Shown here one piece after another: positions 54,660-63,410 of a DNA stretch of 64,000 nt. The notes below the pieces were generated by a model that saw nothing but the letters and a program-made list of their open reading frames with translations, did not search any database and was not told the DNA's origin. Positions within the stretch are counted from its first letter, which is position 1, and the number at the start of each line of letters is the position of its first letter. Origin of the DNA: Candidatus Gastranaerophilales bacterium (GTDB taxonomy: Bacteria > Cyanobacteriota > Vampirovibrionia > Gastranaerophilales > Gastranaerophilaceae). The DNA lies in NCBI GenBank assembly GCA_944325155.1, contig CALUYY010000001.1, positions 186,001 to 250,000 on the forward strand, read 5' to 3'. The translations under genes and the position numbers were made by a program.

Positions 54660-54688
54660 AGTATAGCATATTTTATGCGATTAGTTAA
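54660..54688 (-). promoter_or_regulatory. Promoter of the 54296-54652 gene, predicting a leaderless mRNA
   Basis: On the minus strand TTAACT (54683-54688), a 17-base spacer and TGC-TATACT (extended -10, 54660-54665), then seven bases to the ATG. Confidence 0.6.
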
Positions 54689-54765
54689 GGTTTCTATATC
54701 ATCTAAACGATTTAAAATATTTTTACATGGAAGCCATTAAAATAAAAGTTTGCTATATTTATAGT

Positions 54766-55950
54766 ATGAGCAAATCAGGCACAAGGACAATAAAAAATTA
54801 TAAGACAAATTCAGAAGCCGTTACCATGCCGAAAGGTATAACAAGCTCTGTTTATTATCCTTATAAAAAAAGATACAAATTAAAAAATTCAAAAAAGAAA
54901 AAATCTTTTGTTTCCGTCATTCTTGCGCTTTGCATCTGGTCGGGCCTGTTTTATTTTGCCTGTTCAAGCAACATAAAAAGTTTTATAGAACCCGTTTATA
55001 TAAACAGATTAAATAATAAATACTTAAACCTTGATACAAAACAGGTTATAACGCCCACACTAAACTATATGACAAATTTAAATCTTATGGGTGAAAATTT
55101 GCTTGACGGCGCAATAAATCAAGATAAAACCGTTATAAACAAAATTAATTCATCGGGCGAATTGTACGGTCTCAAAAATGATATTTTATACATCATAAAT
55201 CAATACAAAAATCTCCATGCGGGAGTTTATATATATGATTATTCCTCGGGCAAAACCGTTGAAATCAATGCGGATGAAGTTTTCCCCGCCGCAAGCATTA
55301 TTAAAATCCCGGTTTTACTTGAGCTTTTTAACCGCTCCGAAACGCTTGAAAAAGAAGGATATTCCCCGATTGATACAAAAAATAAAATAACATTTAAAGA
55401 AACCCACAGAACCGAAGGCTCGGGAAACCTGCAATACAAAAATGCAAATGTCGATTATACAATAGATTATCTTGCAAACATTATGATTACAAAATCCGAC
55501 AATTCGGCAACAAATATGCTTATAGAACAAATCGGCGGAATTAACGGGCTGAATTCATCCTTAAGACAGTGGGGCTTTTCAAAAACACAAATGACATCCT
55601 GGCTTCCCGATCTTAAAGGAACAAACACTACAACCCCCAAAGACATTGCAACAATGCTCTATAACATTGATAACAGAGATTTTCTTTCTTTGGCTTCAAG
55701 CGCAGATATTAAACAATATATGAGCCATGTTGAAAACAGAACATTAATAAAATCGCAATTACCAAATAATGCCGTTTTAATGCACAAAACCGGCGACATA
55801 GGAAAAATGCTCGGAGATGCGGGTATAATTTATTCTCCCGCAGGCAAAAAATTTATCCTCGTTACAATGGTAAAACGCCCGCACAATGACTACGGCGCAA
55901 GAGAATTAATTCAAAAAATTACAAAAGCGGCTTATCAAAGATTGGGTTGA
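54766..55950 (+). CDS. Class A beta-lactamase-fold serine hydrolase, membrane-anchored
   Basis: 394 residues. A basic tail, one membrane span (about 47-67) and a serine beta-lactamase/PBP fold. SIIK (Ser177, Lys180), SDN (244-246) and KTG (341-343) are the three class A motifs. The omega loop, which in true beta-lactamases carries the deacylating Glu166 (EPELN), is shortened here to LPDLKGTN without Glu. So it may bind beta-lactams or act on peptidoglycan rather than destroy drugs. TGCTATATT lies six bases before the ATG at 54766, with no ribosome site; an ATG at 54727 upstream is rejected. Confidence 0.85.
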   Translation: MSKSGTRTIKNYKTNSEAVTMPKGITSSVYYPYKKRYKLKNSKKKKSFVSVILALCIWSGLFYFACSSNIKSFIEPVYINRLNNKYLNLDTKQVITPTLNYMTNLNLMGENLLDGAINQDKTVINKINSSGELYGLKNDILYIINQYKNLHAGVYIYDYSSGKTVEINADEVFPAASIIKIPVLLELFNRSETLEKEGYSPIDTKNKITFKETHRTEGSGNLQYKNANVDYTIDYLANIMITKSDNSATNMLIEQIGGINGLNSSLRQWGFSKTQMTSWLPDLKGTNTTTPKDIATMLYNIDNRDFLSLASSADIKQYMSHVENRTLIKSQLPNNAVLMHKTGDIGKMLGDAGIIYSPAGKKFILVTMVKRPHNDYGARELIQKITKAAYQRLG

Positions 55951-55953
55951 TTT

Positions 55954-56229
55954 TTATTCTTCTTCTTCGTTTTCGTCCTCTTCGGATAAAATTTTTGCAA
56001 TTTCATTAAATTCATCGTCATCATCAATTGTTTCAAAAAGATACTCATCGCCTTCTTTAATTAATCGCATAAGAACAACTTCCGCTTCTTCATCGGCTTC
56101 TTCATCAGCGGGCAATAAAAGCGCATAATCCGTACCGTTAACATTTATTATATCGAGAAGTTTTAATTCAACCTCTTCACCGTTTTCGCCCACGGTTTTT
56201 ATAATTTGCAATTCGTCGTTATTTGTCAT
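55954..56229 (-). CDS. DUF1292 family protein
   Basis: 91 residues, very acidic. DELQIIKTVGENGEEVELKLLDIINVNG-x-DYALLLP and the acidic ending are the DUF1292 (YrzB) pattern. In Firmicutes its gene sits next to ruvX, as it does here: the two overlap by 11 bases. The conserved pairing suggests a common role, unknown. The C-terminal EEDENEEEE run is typical. Last gene of the dciA-ruvX operon. Confidence 0.85.
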   Translation of the reverse strand: MTNNDELQIIKTVGENGEEVELKLLDIINVNGTDYALLLPADEEADEEAEVVLMRLIKEGDEYLFETIDDDDEFNEIAKILSEEDENEEEE

Positions 56230-56641
56230 TTTGTTCTCCTAAATATGATTGTAAAATTAAACATGCCGCCTTCATATCAACAAGGCCTTTATTTTTTGTA
56301 TATTTTTTCTTTTCTTTTTTTAAAATTTCTTCGGCTTCAAAAGAGGTTAATCTTTCATCTTTATATATTATCTCATAACTTGAAGATAATTTTTCGATAA
56401 ATTGAACAGTCTTTTGCGCCTGCGGGCCTATTGAACCGTCCATATTATAAGGAAGCCCGACAACGATTTTTTCTATATCGTACATTTTACAGTATTTTTC
56501 AATTTCATCAAGCGCTTTTTTGTCATTTTGTCTTTCAATCGTGCAGACGCCGGACGCAAAAAGCCAAAAAGGATCGCTAAGTGCAACGCCTATTCTTTTA
56601 TCTCCGATATCAAGCCCTAAAACTCTTCTTTTTATTTCCAT
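56219..56641 (-). CDS. ruvX: Holliday-junction resolvase-like RuvX (YqgF)
   Basis: 140 residues of the YqgF/RuvX RNase H-fold family. VLGLDIGDKRIGVALSD carries the first catalytic Asp, VVGLPYNMDGSIGPQAQKT the family signature, and YKDERLTSFEAEEIL the second acidic patch. Roles proposed include 16S rRNA 5'-end maturation and DNA junction processing. Starts one base after the solenoid gene and overlaps DUF1292. Confidence 0.93.
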   Translation of the reverse strand: MEIKRRVLGLDIGDKRIGVALSDPFWLFASGVCTIERQNDKKALDEIEKYCKMYDIEKIVVGLPYNMDGSIGPQAQKTVQFIEKLSSSYEIIYKDERLTSFEAEEILKKEKKKYTKNKGLVDMKAACLILQSYLGEQNDK

Positions 56642-58255
56642 TTATTCAACCCAGTTTTTCTCAATATATTCAATAAAAGGCTTCGGATCAAAAACAGGCT
56701 TGTTTTTTGTAACTCTGGTAAAAATTCCTTTATTGTCGGATTTAGGAAGCCTTAAAACAAGAACATACTCATATATGCTTCTTTTTAATACATTTTTGGC
56801 AAATTCAATCATATCATTATTATCTTCTGACAATGAATAAAAAATATCCGCCAAATCTTCATATTTACCCGATTTTAGAAAATAAGAAAGATATAAAAGC
56901 CTTAATCTTAAATTTGCAATTATGCCGTCGTCTTTTGAATATGCTTCAATAAGTTCTTCAATTTTATCTATATTATTTTTATCAAATAAGGCAATTTCAT
57001 CAATAAGCAAAGAAAATGCGGAATGGCTGTTTGAATATCTGTAAAACCAGTTCTCGACAAAAGGCGAATTATATATCATTTTCTTTTCAGATTCCGTTAA
57101 TTTATGAGCCGACAACCCCTTAACCAAAAGATCTCCTAACGGCTCATCAACGGGTTTTATATCATCTGTTATTTTTTCCCAGCAATAAAATTCATAAGGA
57201 ATAATTTTATTTAACAAAATTCTTTTTAAGGTAAGGTCGGATAAAATTCTTTTCGCTTCATCATTATTTAAAGTAATCTGCCTGAAATCACCGAAAAATC
57301 TTTTTAATACGGTTTCATATTCTGTTTTTGACAAAGATGAAAACCCGAAACAAGAAAAAGGCCCTAACGTCATATTAAGCGCAATAAATAAAACATAATA
57401 GCCGTCGTTTTTATTTTTTCTTGAAATTACCATTGAAAAATTGGAATTTCCGTCGGGGAAAGAAACCCTGAACAGCGGTTCTTCAAAATCAATTAAAAGG
57501 TTTTTATAAAATTCAAAATATTTATCTTTAGTGTAAATCCCTTTCATCTCCATTTTTCTTAAAATTTTTGCGGCACGCTTTGAAATTTTCGGCGCATTTC
57601 TGAAATTTGAAAGATACATCAGCGGTTTTACACACATCATGGAAGAACTTTTTTCCATAATGTCAAGACAATAAGTTAAACTTTCAATATCATCCATGGA
57701 TAAAACAAGAGGGGATAAAACATTTATGAGTTTGTCGCCCGAAAAATCATTTATTATGGAATTAATAAGTTCTTTTTTTTCAAAATCGCCCGATGAAAAA
57801 TAAAAATCCAAAAAGTCTATCTGCTGGTCGGGGTCAATTTTGGCACCCTCCAAAAATCTTGATGTTTCAAAATTAATGGCTTCATCCGGATTATTTAAAT
57901 ATACATTTAATTCCTCAGGCGGAATTTTAATCCCCGAAGCGGAGAGCATATTAATTAAAAATATTTTTTTATTATCCGATACCCTTATTGAATTTAATTC
58001 GCTTAAAACAAAATCTCTCGTGGTTTCGGGCGAAAGATAATCTGCCATATAAAATAAAGCGGTTCCCGCTTTTTGATTATCGGGGTTAATTTCTTTTATT
58101 AAAAGCCTTGAGATAAATTCAAAATCGGCATCTTTAATTGATTTTAATTTATCTAAGGTTTCAACCAGAATTTTTTCATCAACCGCTTTTAAGTTTCTTA
58201 TTTTATCGATAATTTTAAAAACAAGAGCCTTAAGTTCAAATTTATTCAGGCTCAT
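56642..58255 (-). CDS. Large alpha-solenoid protein, unknown
   Basis: 537 residues, helical and acidic, with weak HEAT-like units (KAGTALFYMADYLSPETTRDFV, FETSRFLEGAKIDPDQQIDFL). A possible globular insert lies around 250-350 (FSMVISRKNKNDGYYVLFIALNM), then more helices. No catalytic motif or known family. It sits in the dciA / zinc-finger / ruvX operon with 0-1 base spacing on each side. A role in DNA replication or repair scaffold is inference from context. Resembles 44593-45801 in style. Confidence 0.7.
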   Translation of the reverse strand: MSLNKFELKALVFKIIDKIRNLKAVDEKILVETLDKLKSIKDADFEFISRLLIKEINPDNQKAGTALFYMADYLSPETTRDFVLSELNSIRVSDNKKIFLINMLSASGIKIPPEELNVYLNNPDEAINFETSRFLEGAKIDPDQQIDFLDFYFSSGDFEKKELINSIINDFSGDKLINVLSPLVLSMDDIESLTYCLDIMEKSSSMMCVKPLMYLSNFRNAPKISKRAAKILRKMEMKGIYTKDKYFEFYKNLLIDFEEPLFRVSFPDGNSNFSMVISRKNKNDGYYVLFIALNMTLGPFSCFGFSSLSKTEYETVLKRFFGDFRQITLNNDEAKRILSDLTLKRILLNKIIPYEFYCWEKITDDIKPVDEPLGDLLVKGLSAHKLTESEKKMIYNSPFVENWFYRYSNSHSAFSLLIDEIALFDKNNIDKIEELIEAYSKDDGIIANLRLRLLYLSYFLKSGKYEDLADIFYSLSEDNNDMIEFAKNVLKRSIYEYVLVLRLPKSDNKGIFTRVTKNKPVFDPKPFIEYIEKNWVE

Positions 58256-58510
58256 TTATTTTTTCATCCCCCAGAATAAATCAAGGATTTTTTGAGCCTC
58301 TTTTGATAAAACGCCGTCTTGCAAAATAAGGTATTGAACGGCAATAAGCGTGCATTCGGAGCAAATATTAACATCGGGACCTTTAACCATTTTGGGAACT
58401 TCGGTGTTCGGGCGTTTACAAAAACTGCAATATTCTATATTTTCGGGTTCTTTTCTTTCGTGTCTTTGTTTTTTGTCAAAAGATAAAACTTTATTTTCTT
58501 TATCCGCCAC
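58256..58510 (-). CDS. Stand-alone ClpX-type zinc finger protein
   Basis: 84 residues. YCSFCKRPNTEVPKMVKGPD and NICSECTLIA, with Cys28, 31, 50 and 53, match the N-terminal zinc-binding domain of ClpX (zf-C4_ClpX), the part that dimerises and binds adaptors and substrates. No AAA+ ATPase follows; the protein ends after a short helix. It may be a ClpX-competing adaptor or an independent zinc protein. Located between dciA-like and solenoid genes, co-transcribed. Confidence 0.88.
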   Translation of the reverse strand: MADKENKVLSFDKKQRHERKEPENIEYCSFCKRPNTEVPKMVKGPDVNICSECTLIAVQYLILQDGVLSKEAQKILDLFWGMKK

Positions 58511-58513
58511 TTT

Positions 58514-59047
58514 TTATACTCCTTTTAAACCTCTTATTTTTTTTGCCTTAAGAGAATTTATAATATTTTTTTCATATTTCATTTTTAATTTTTCATCAAG
58601 AAAAGATAATTTATTAATTGAATTTGTAACTTTTGAAATTTCTTCTTTTTCAAAATTATTTAATTCAACTTCATTTATTTCATCATCCTCAAAATAATAC
58701 ATCGATTCATCGCCCTCGATTTTATTATTCTGTGTAATTCTTGACCAAATTTTATAATCAAACCTTATATCTTCAATTTCCATATCCAAAGGAAGAAAAT
58801 AATCTTTCAGCTTCAAAATTACTTCCCTTTTATAAAACAATAATTCCTGCATGACTTGGGGATTTTTAACGGCGACAAAAAGGGTTTTTCCCTTAATGTC
58901 ATAAGGAGTTGAAAATGAAGCAAATTTTAACCCTGCCGCATTTTTCCAAAACCCGAAAGCAACCGCTTTTTTAATTGAATTTTTATAATTTGCGGTGTCA
59001 AAAACCGCATCGTTTAAAATATCCGAAATTTTTGCAGGCTGATTCAA
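58514..59047 (-). CDS. DciA-like DUF721 protein (replicative helicase loader candidate)
   Basis: 177 residues. The N-terminal half (MNQPAKISDILNDAVFDTAN, FGFWKNAAGLKFASFSTPYDI) and LFVAVKNPQVMQELLFYKREVIL are the DUF721/DciA KH-like domain, which in bacteria without DnaC or DnaI helps load DnaB. The tail (about 100-177) is acidic and then basic. First gene of the operon, 3 bases upstream of the ClpX-type zinc finger. Assignment to helicase loading is by family. Confidence 0.78.
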   Translation of the reverse strand: MNQPAKISDILNDAVFDTANYKNSIKKAVAFGFWKNAAGLKFASFSTPYDIKGKTLFVAVKNPQVMQELLFYKREVILKLKDYFLPLDMEIEDIRFDYKIWSRITQNNKIEGDESMYYFEDDEINEVELNNFEKEEISKVTNSINKLSFLDEKLKMKYEKNIINSLKAKKIRGLKGV

Positions 59048-59239
59048 AACTAATATCCTAAAAAAATATTAAAACCATTATACAAAGAAATCGGGGTTTT
59101 ATCAAAAAATAAAATAACAATGCTTAATAAACGTTCTTTACATTTGTTTACATTTTATTAATCAAAAAAGCACTTTTTTTAGATATATCGTTTTTATATA
59201 TATGAGAGATAAAATAAACAACCAAACAACGAGGAAAGA

Positions 59240-59521
59240 ATGTCAACAGAGAGTTTAGTAAAATCAGGTTTTGTATTAACCTCAAGAGCATTTGAACAAC
59301 CGGTCATCAACAAAGCTTTTGAAGCAAAAACCGCTGAACAAAGCGCAGTTCCCGGATACGTTTCAACGGCGGCTCAAACAAACCCGATAGGAAAGGATCA
59401 AAACAGCGCAATCAGATACAGTGCGCTTGCAAGCTTTACGTTAGGGAAAAGTTCCGCTGTTAACGATTTCAATGCAAAAATGAGAAAAGTTCAGCTTGAA
59501 GAAAAATTGAATGCAAACTAA
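59240..59521 (+). CDS. Small protein, unknown, with strong ribosome site
   Basis: 93 residues, no signal peptide or membrane span, low in hydrophobics and rich in Ala, Ser and Lys. No family recognised. GAGGAAAG before the ATG is a good ribosome site. It is alone between the divergent dciA operon and lepA, with an AT-rich promoter region upstream (59048-59239, otherwise featureless). Its composition suits a small cytosolic or disordered protein. Confidence 0.65.
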   Translation: MSTESLVKSGFVLTSRAFEQPVINKAFEAKTAEQSAVPGYVSTAAQTNPIGKDQNSAIRYSALASFTLGKSSAVNDFNAKMRKVQLEEKLNAN

Positions 59522-59543
59522 TACTGAAATAATATTTTTATAA

Positions 59544-59549
59544 TATACT
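59544..59549 (+). promoter_or_regulatory. -10 box of lepA, predicting a leaderless mRNA
   Basis: TATACT lies six bases before the lepA ATG (59556), and an overlapping TATAAT (59539-59544) eleven bases before it. The -35 region is weak and no ribosome site is present. Confidence 0.5.
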
Positions 59550-59555
59550 TTTCTT

Positions 59556-61358
59556 ATGAAGTATATTGAAAATATAAGAAATTTCAGTATTATTGCGCAT
59601 ATTGACCATGGTAAATCCACTTTGGCGGACAGGCTGCTTGAAAAAACAGGCACGATAGACAAAAGGGATATGCAGGACCAGCTGCTTGATACCATGGATA
59701 TTGAGCGTGAACGCGGCATTACGATTAAATTAAATGCCGCAAAAATGAATTACAGAGCACATGACGGCAAAGACTACATTTTAAATTTAATCGACACGCC
59801 GGGGCATGTGGATTTTTCGTATGAAGTTTCAAGGTCATTGGCCGCCTGCGAAGGAGCATTATTAATAGTTGACGCCACACAGGGTGTTGAAGCGCAGACT
59901 CTTGCAAACGTTTATCTTGCAATGGAGCAGAATTTAGAAATTATCCCCGTTATAAATAAAATTGACCTGCCGTCTGCAGATGTTGAAAGAGTTAAAAAAG
60001 AAATTGAAGAAGTATTGGGGATTGATGCAAGTTATGCAATTCCCGTCAGCGCAAAAGAAGGAACGGGAATTGACGAGGTTTTGGAAGCAATCGTGAAATA
60101 TATTCCGCCGCCTGTTGATACATCGAATAAACCGTTAAGAGCACTTGTTTTTGACAGCGCCTATGACCAATATTTGGGTACCATCTGCTTTTTTAAGGTT
60201 ATGGACGGGGCAATTAAACTGGGAGACAACATTAAATTCATGGCAACCGGCAAAAAATTTGAAGTTGTTGAACTCGGTTTTTTAAACCCCTTGAGAAATC
60301 CCGTTAAAGAATTAAAAACGGGCGAAGTAGGATATTTTGCAGGTTCAATTAAAGAAATTACAAGGTTTGTGGGAGATACAATAACAAATGCGGATAACCC
60401 CGCCGATGAACCTCTTGAAGGATATAAAGAAGCAAAACCGATGGTTTTTTCGGGGCTGTATCCGGTTGATAACGACCAGTACCACGACTTAAAAGACGCC
60501 CTTGAAAAATTAAAGCTTAATGATTCAAGCATAACTTTTGAACCCGAAACCTCATCTGCTCTCGGATTTGGTTTCAGGTGCGGCTTTCTCGGTATGCTCC
60601 ATATGGAAATTGCGCAGGAAAGGCTTGAGAGAGAATATAATCTAAACCTTATTACAACGGCGCCGAGCGTTATATATAAAGTTTATAAAACGGACGGCAC
60701 AATGGTTGAAATCGATAACCCGTCGAATTTGCCCGAACCGCAATACAGAGAATATATTGAAGAACCCTATGTAAGAGTTAACCTGTTTACGCCGAATGAA
60801 TACGTGGGTGCTTTAATGGATTTATGCGAATCCAAAAGGGGCGATTTTATAAATATGCAATATCTCGATAAAACAAGGGTTAATCTTGAATATCATATTC
60901 CTTTATCCGAAGTTATAACCGATTTTTACGACCAGTTAAAATCAAGAACAAAAGGATATGCAAGTCTCGACTATGAATTTCATTCATATAAAAAATCAGA
61001 CCTTGTTAAAATGGATATACTTTTGGCGGGAGAACCCGTAGATGCGCTTTCCGTTATATGCCACAAAGATTCCGCATATAACATAGGACAAAAGCTTGCA
61101 ACAAAATTAAAAGAAATAATCCCGAGACAAATGTTTGAAGTTGCAATTCAGGCTGCAATCGGCGGCAGGGTAATTGCAAGAACAACAATTAAAGCAATGA
61201 GAAAAAACGTATTGGATAAGTGTTACGGCGGGGATATTACCCGTAAAAGAAAACTGTTGGAAAAACAAAAGAAAGGTAAAAAGCGCATGAAATCGGTCGG
61301 AAGAGTTGAAATTCCGCAGGAAGCGTTCATGGCGGTTTTAAGCCTGGGGGAAGAATAA
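59556..61358 (+). CDS. lepA: Elongation factor 4 (LepA), back-translocating GTPase
   Basis: Ribosome-binding GTPase of the translational GTPase family. 600 residues, standard length. G1 AHIDHGKST (14-22), G3 DTPGHVDF, G4 NKIDLP, and the C-terminal LepA-specific domain ending [22 protein letters not shown]. The ATG is 6-11 bases after -10 boxes, so its mRNA is probably leaderless. The next gene starts directly at its stop. Confidence 0.98.
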   Translation: MKYIENIRNFSIIAHIDHGKSTLADRLLEKTGTIDKRDMQDQLLDTMDIERERGITIKLNAAKMNYRAHDGKDYILNLIDTPGHVDFSYEVSRSLAACEGALLIVDATQGVEAQTLANVYLAMEQNLEIIPVINKIDLPSADVERVKKEIEEVLGIDASYAIPVSAKEGTGIDEVLEAIVKYIPPPVDTSNKPLRALVFDSAYDQYLGTICFFKVMDGAIKLGDNIKFMATGKKFEVVELGFLNPLRNPVKELKTGEVGYFAGSIKEITRFVGDTITNADNPADEPLEGYKEAKPMVFSGLYPVDNDQYHDLKDALEKLKLNDSSITFEPETSSALGFGFRCGFLGMLHMEIAQERLEREYNLNLITTAPSVIYKVYKTDGTMVEIDNPSNLPEPQYREYIEEPYVRVNLFTPNEYVGALMDLCESKRGDFINMQYLDKTRVNLEYHIPLSEVITDFYDQLKSRTKGYASLDYEFHSYKKSDLVKMDILLAGEPVDALSVICHKDSAYNIGQKLATKLKEIIPRQMFEVAIQAAIGGRVIARTTIKAMRKNVLDKCYGGDITRKRKLLEKQKKGKKRMKSVGRVEIPQEAFMAVLSLGEE

Positions 61359-63410
61359 TTGCTTTTTGTGTGCACTCTTTTAAGCGCAATTATAAGTTAT
61401 TATATAAGTTCGATTTTTAATAAAGGCGTATACCTTTTTTTGGTTTTTTTCGGAATTATTATTTTAAACGTTGAAATTTTATCTTTGTTTAAAGAAATAA
61501 ACGGTGAAAATATTTTAATTTTAACTTTAATTGAATTTCTTATTTGCCATTTTATATGGATTAAAAAGAATAAACCGTTATTAAAGGTTAAAATAAAAGA
61601 ATTTTTTATTCGGCTGAAAGAATCGTTAATTAAAGATAAAACATTTATTCCTCTTATAATTTCATTTTTAATTTTAATTTTAAGCGCATTTTTATTATCA
61701 CTGTTCACCCCGGTATCCGAAACGGATGCCCAGGGCTATCATGCGCTAAGGGCTCTTTTTTGGCTGAAAGACGGTTATATACACCACTTTGAAACTCCGG
61801 ATGTCAGAAACCTTTGTATGCCCTTTAATTCCGAAACTTTTTATGTCTGGCTTCTGGCACTGACAAATAAAGACACGGGCTTTGGGCTTTTACAGTTTTT
61901 TTCTTATTTTCTTTTAATAATTTCAGGCTATAAGATAATGGAAATTATTAATATTGATTTTAATAAAAGAATATGGGCAATATTAATATTTTCTTCATTC
62001 CCCGCAATAATGATACAAATTTCAAGCACTCAGACCGATTTAACCGTAGGAGCGCTTATTTTATGCGGAATATATCTTATTTTGGAATATAAAAAAGAAA
62101 ATAAAATTTCGCTTCTTTTCTTTTCATCTCTTTGTTATGCAATGTCTTTCGGAACGAAAACAACGGGGCTTATGGCATCAATCCCCGTTTTTATATGGTT
62201 TTTGTTTCTGCTAAAAAAAGATTTTTTAAGGTTCTTTTTCTTTTTAATATTAAATTCAATAATTTTTGCAAGCTATGCCTACATTTTAAATATTATTGAT
62301 TTTAATAACCCCTTCTCAAGCAGCGCATTTATTATGTATAACAAAAGATACGGCACGATTAAAACATTTATTGCCGTATTTATAAAATATATCGTACAAT
62401 TTTTTGATTTCACGGGGCTTAATATCGGAAATTTCTTAAATGATTTTATTTTAAACGTAAGAAATTTTATTTTTGATATTTTAAAAATACCTTATGATTT
62501 AGGCGATATTGACCCGCAGGAAAAAATCAATATCTATATAAATGAACAGACAAGCGGTTTTGGAATTTTGGGTTTAATTATATTTCTACCGTGTTCTGTT
62601 ATCGGGTTTTTCAAAAAAGATTTAAGAATTTTTTCAATTATATTCTGGGCGCAGTTTATAATTTTATCTTCGGTTATGCTCTATACATCATTCGGGATAA
62701 GATATCTTGTTGCTTTTGTATCAATTGCTTTTCCGCTGCTTGCGCTAAGTTATACAAATAAAATGAATATTTTAAAATTTATATTTATAATTTATGCGGT
62801 ATTTTTTACGGGCTACATCTCGCTTTATACCCCGTCAAGACCTTTTATATATCTTTCAAGAATTTTAATTGAGAATAAAAATTTAAAAGACGTTCAAAAC
62901 AAAATAAGAGAATTTCAATATAAATTTTACGGTCCGCTTCTTGTAACGGAATCGGGCGCATATAAAAATTCCGTTCTTACTTATTGTAAAAACGATAACA
63001 AAATAGGCATTTTTATGACCCCGCCCGCCCTCGTATACAATGCAAAATATCTGGAATTAAATAATAACTGCAAAATAGATACATTAAACATGCTTCATAT
63101 TGAAAATTATGAGCTTCAAAAATATAAAGCGCTCGTTTTTGAAAAAGAAGGAATACAAAACACCGATGTAATAAACAAAAACGATATTAAAAACCCTCTT
63201 ATAAATTCAAACAAAGCAAATTGCACTTATATAATTTCAAAAAGGGCACCGAAAAGCAGCAAGGGGCTTGAAAAAGCAATAAGTGCAAGCTGTATAATCA
63301 ATAAAAATTATATAAAAAATCTTGGCTTTAAAAAAACAAACGAATTTAGGTATATCATTCCCCATAAAAACGGTATCAAACATCAATCAACGGAAGTGTG
63401 GGTGAAATAA
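61359..63410 (+). CDS. Multi-pass membrane protein, glycosyltransferase-C-like
   Basis: 683 residues with about twelve hydrophobic spans over the first 480 residues and a soluble C-terminal domain of about 170 residues. The pattern SETDAQGYHALRALFWLKDGYIHHFE, soon after a span, has the acidic and His residues in the first loop typical of GT-C (ArnT/PMT-like) lipid-linked sugar transferases, but I cannot confirm a family. Starts with TTG immediately after lepA's stop. It has a tandem paralogue downstream (63410 onward) with which it shares a nearly identical DNA stretch. Confidence 0.78.
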   Translation: MLFVCTLLSAIISYYISSIFNKGVYLFLVFFGIIILNVEILSLFKEINGENILILTLIEFLICHFIWIKKNKPLLKVKIKEFFIRLKESLIKDKTFIPLIISFLILILSAFLLSLFTPVSETDAQGYHALRALFWLKDGYIHHFETPDVRNLCMPFNSETFYVWLLALTNKDTGFGLLQFFSYFLLIISGYKIMEIINIDFNKRIWAILIFSSFPAIMIQISSTQTDLTVGALILCGIYLILEYKKENKISLLFFSSLCYAMSFGTKTTGLMASIPVFIWFLFLLKKDFLRFFFFLILNSIIFASYAYILNIIDFNNPFSSSAFIMYNKRYGTIKTFIAVFIKYIVQFFDFTGLNIGNFLNDFILNVRNFIFDILKIPYDLGDIDPQEKINIYINEQTSGFGILGLIIFLPCSVIGFFKKDLRIFSIIFWAQFIILSSVMLYTSFGIRYLVAFVSIAFPLLALSYTNKMNILKFIFIIYAVFFTGYISLYTPSRPFIYLSRILIENKNLKDVQNKIREFQYKFYGPLLVTESGAYKNSVLTYCKNDNKIGIFMTPPALVYNAKYLELNNNCKIDTLNMLHIENYELQKYKALVFEKEGIQNTDVINKNDIKNPLINSNKANCTYIISKRAPKSSKGLEKAISASCIINKNYIKNLGFKKTNEFRYIIPHKNGIKHQSTEVWVK

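Noticed and set aside
54727-54765. Upstream ATG of the beta-lactamase-fold gene
   Set aside because: The added residues overlap the promoter (TGCTATATT), and the ATG at 54766 is at the expected transcription start.
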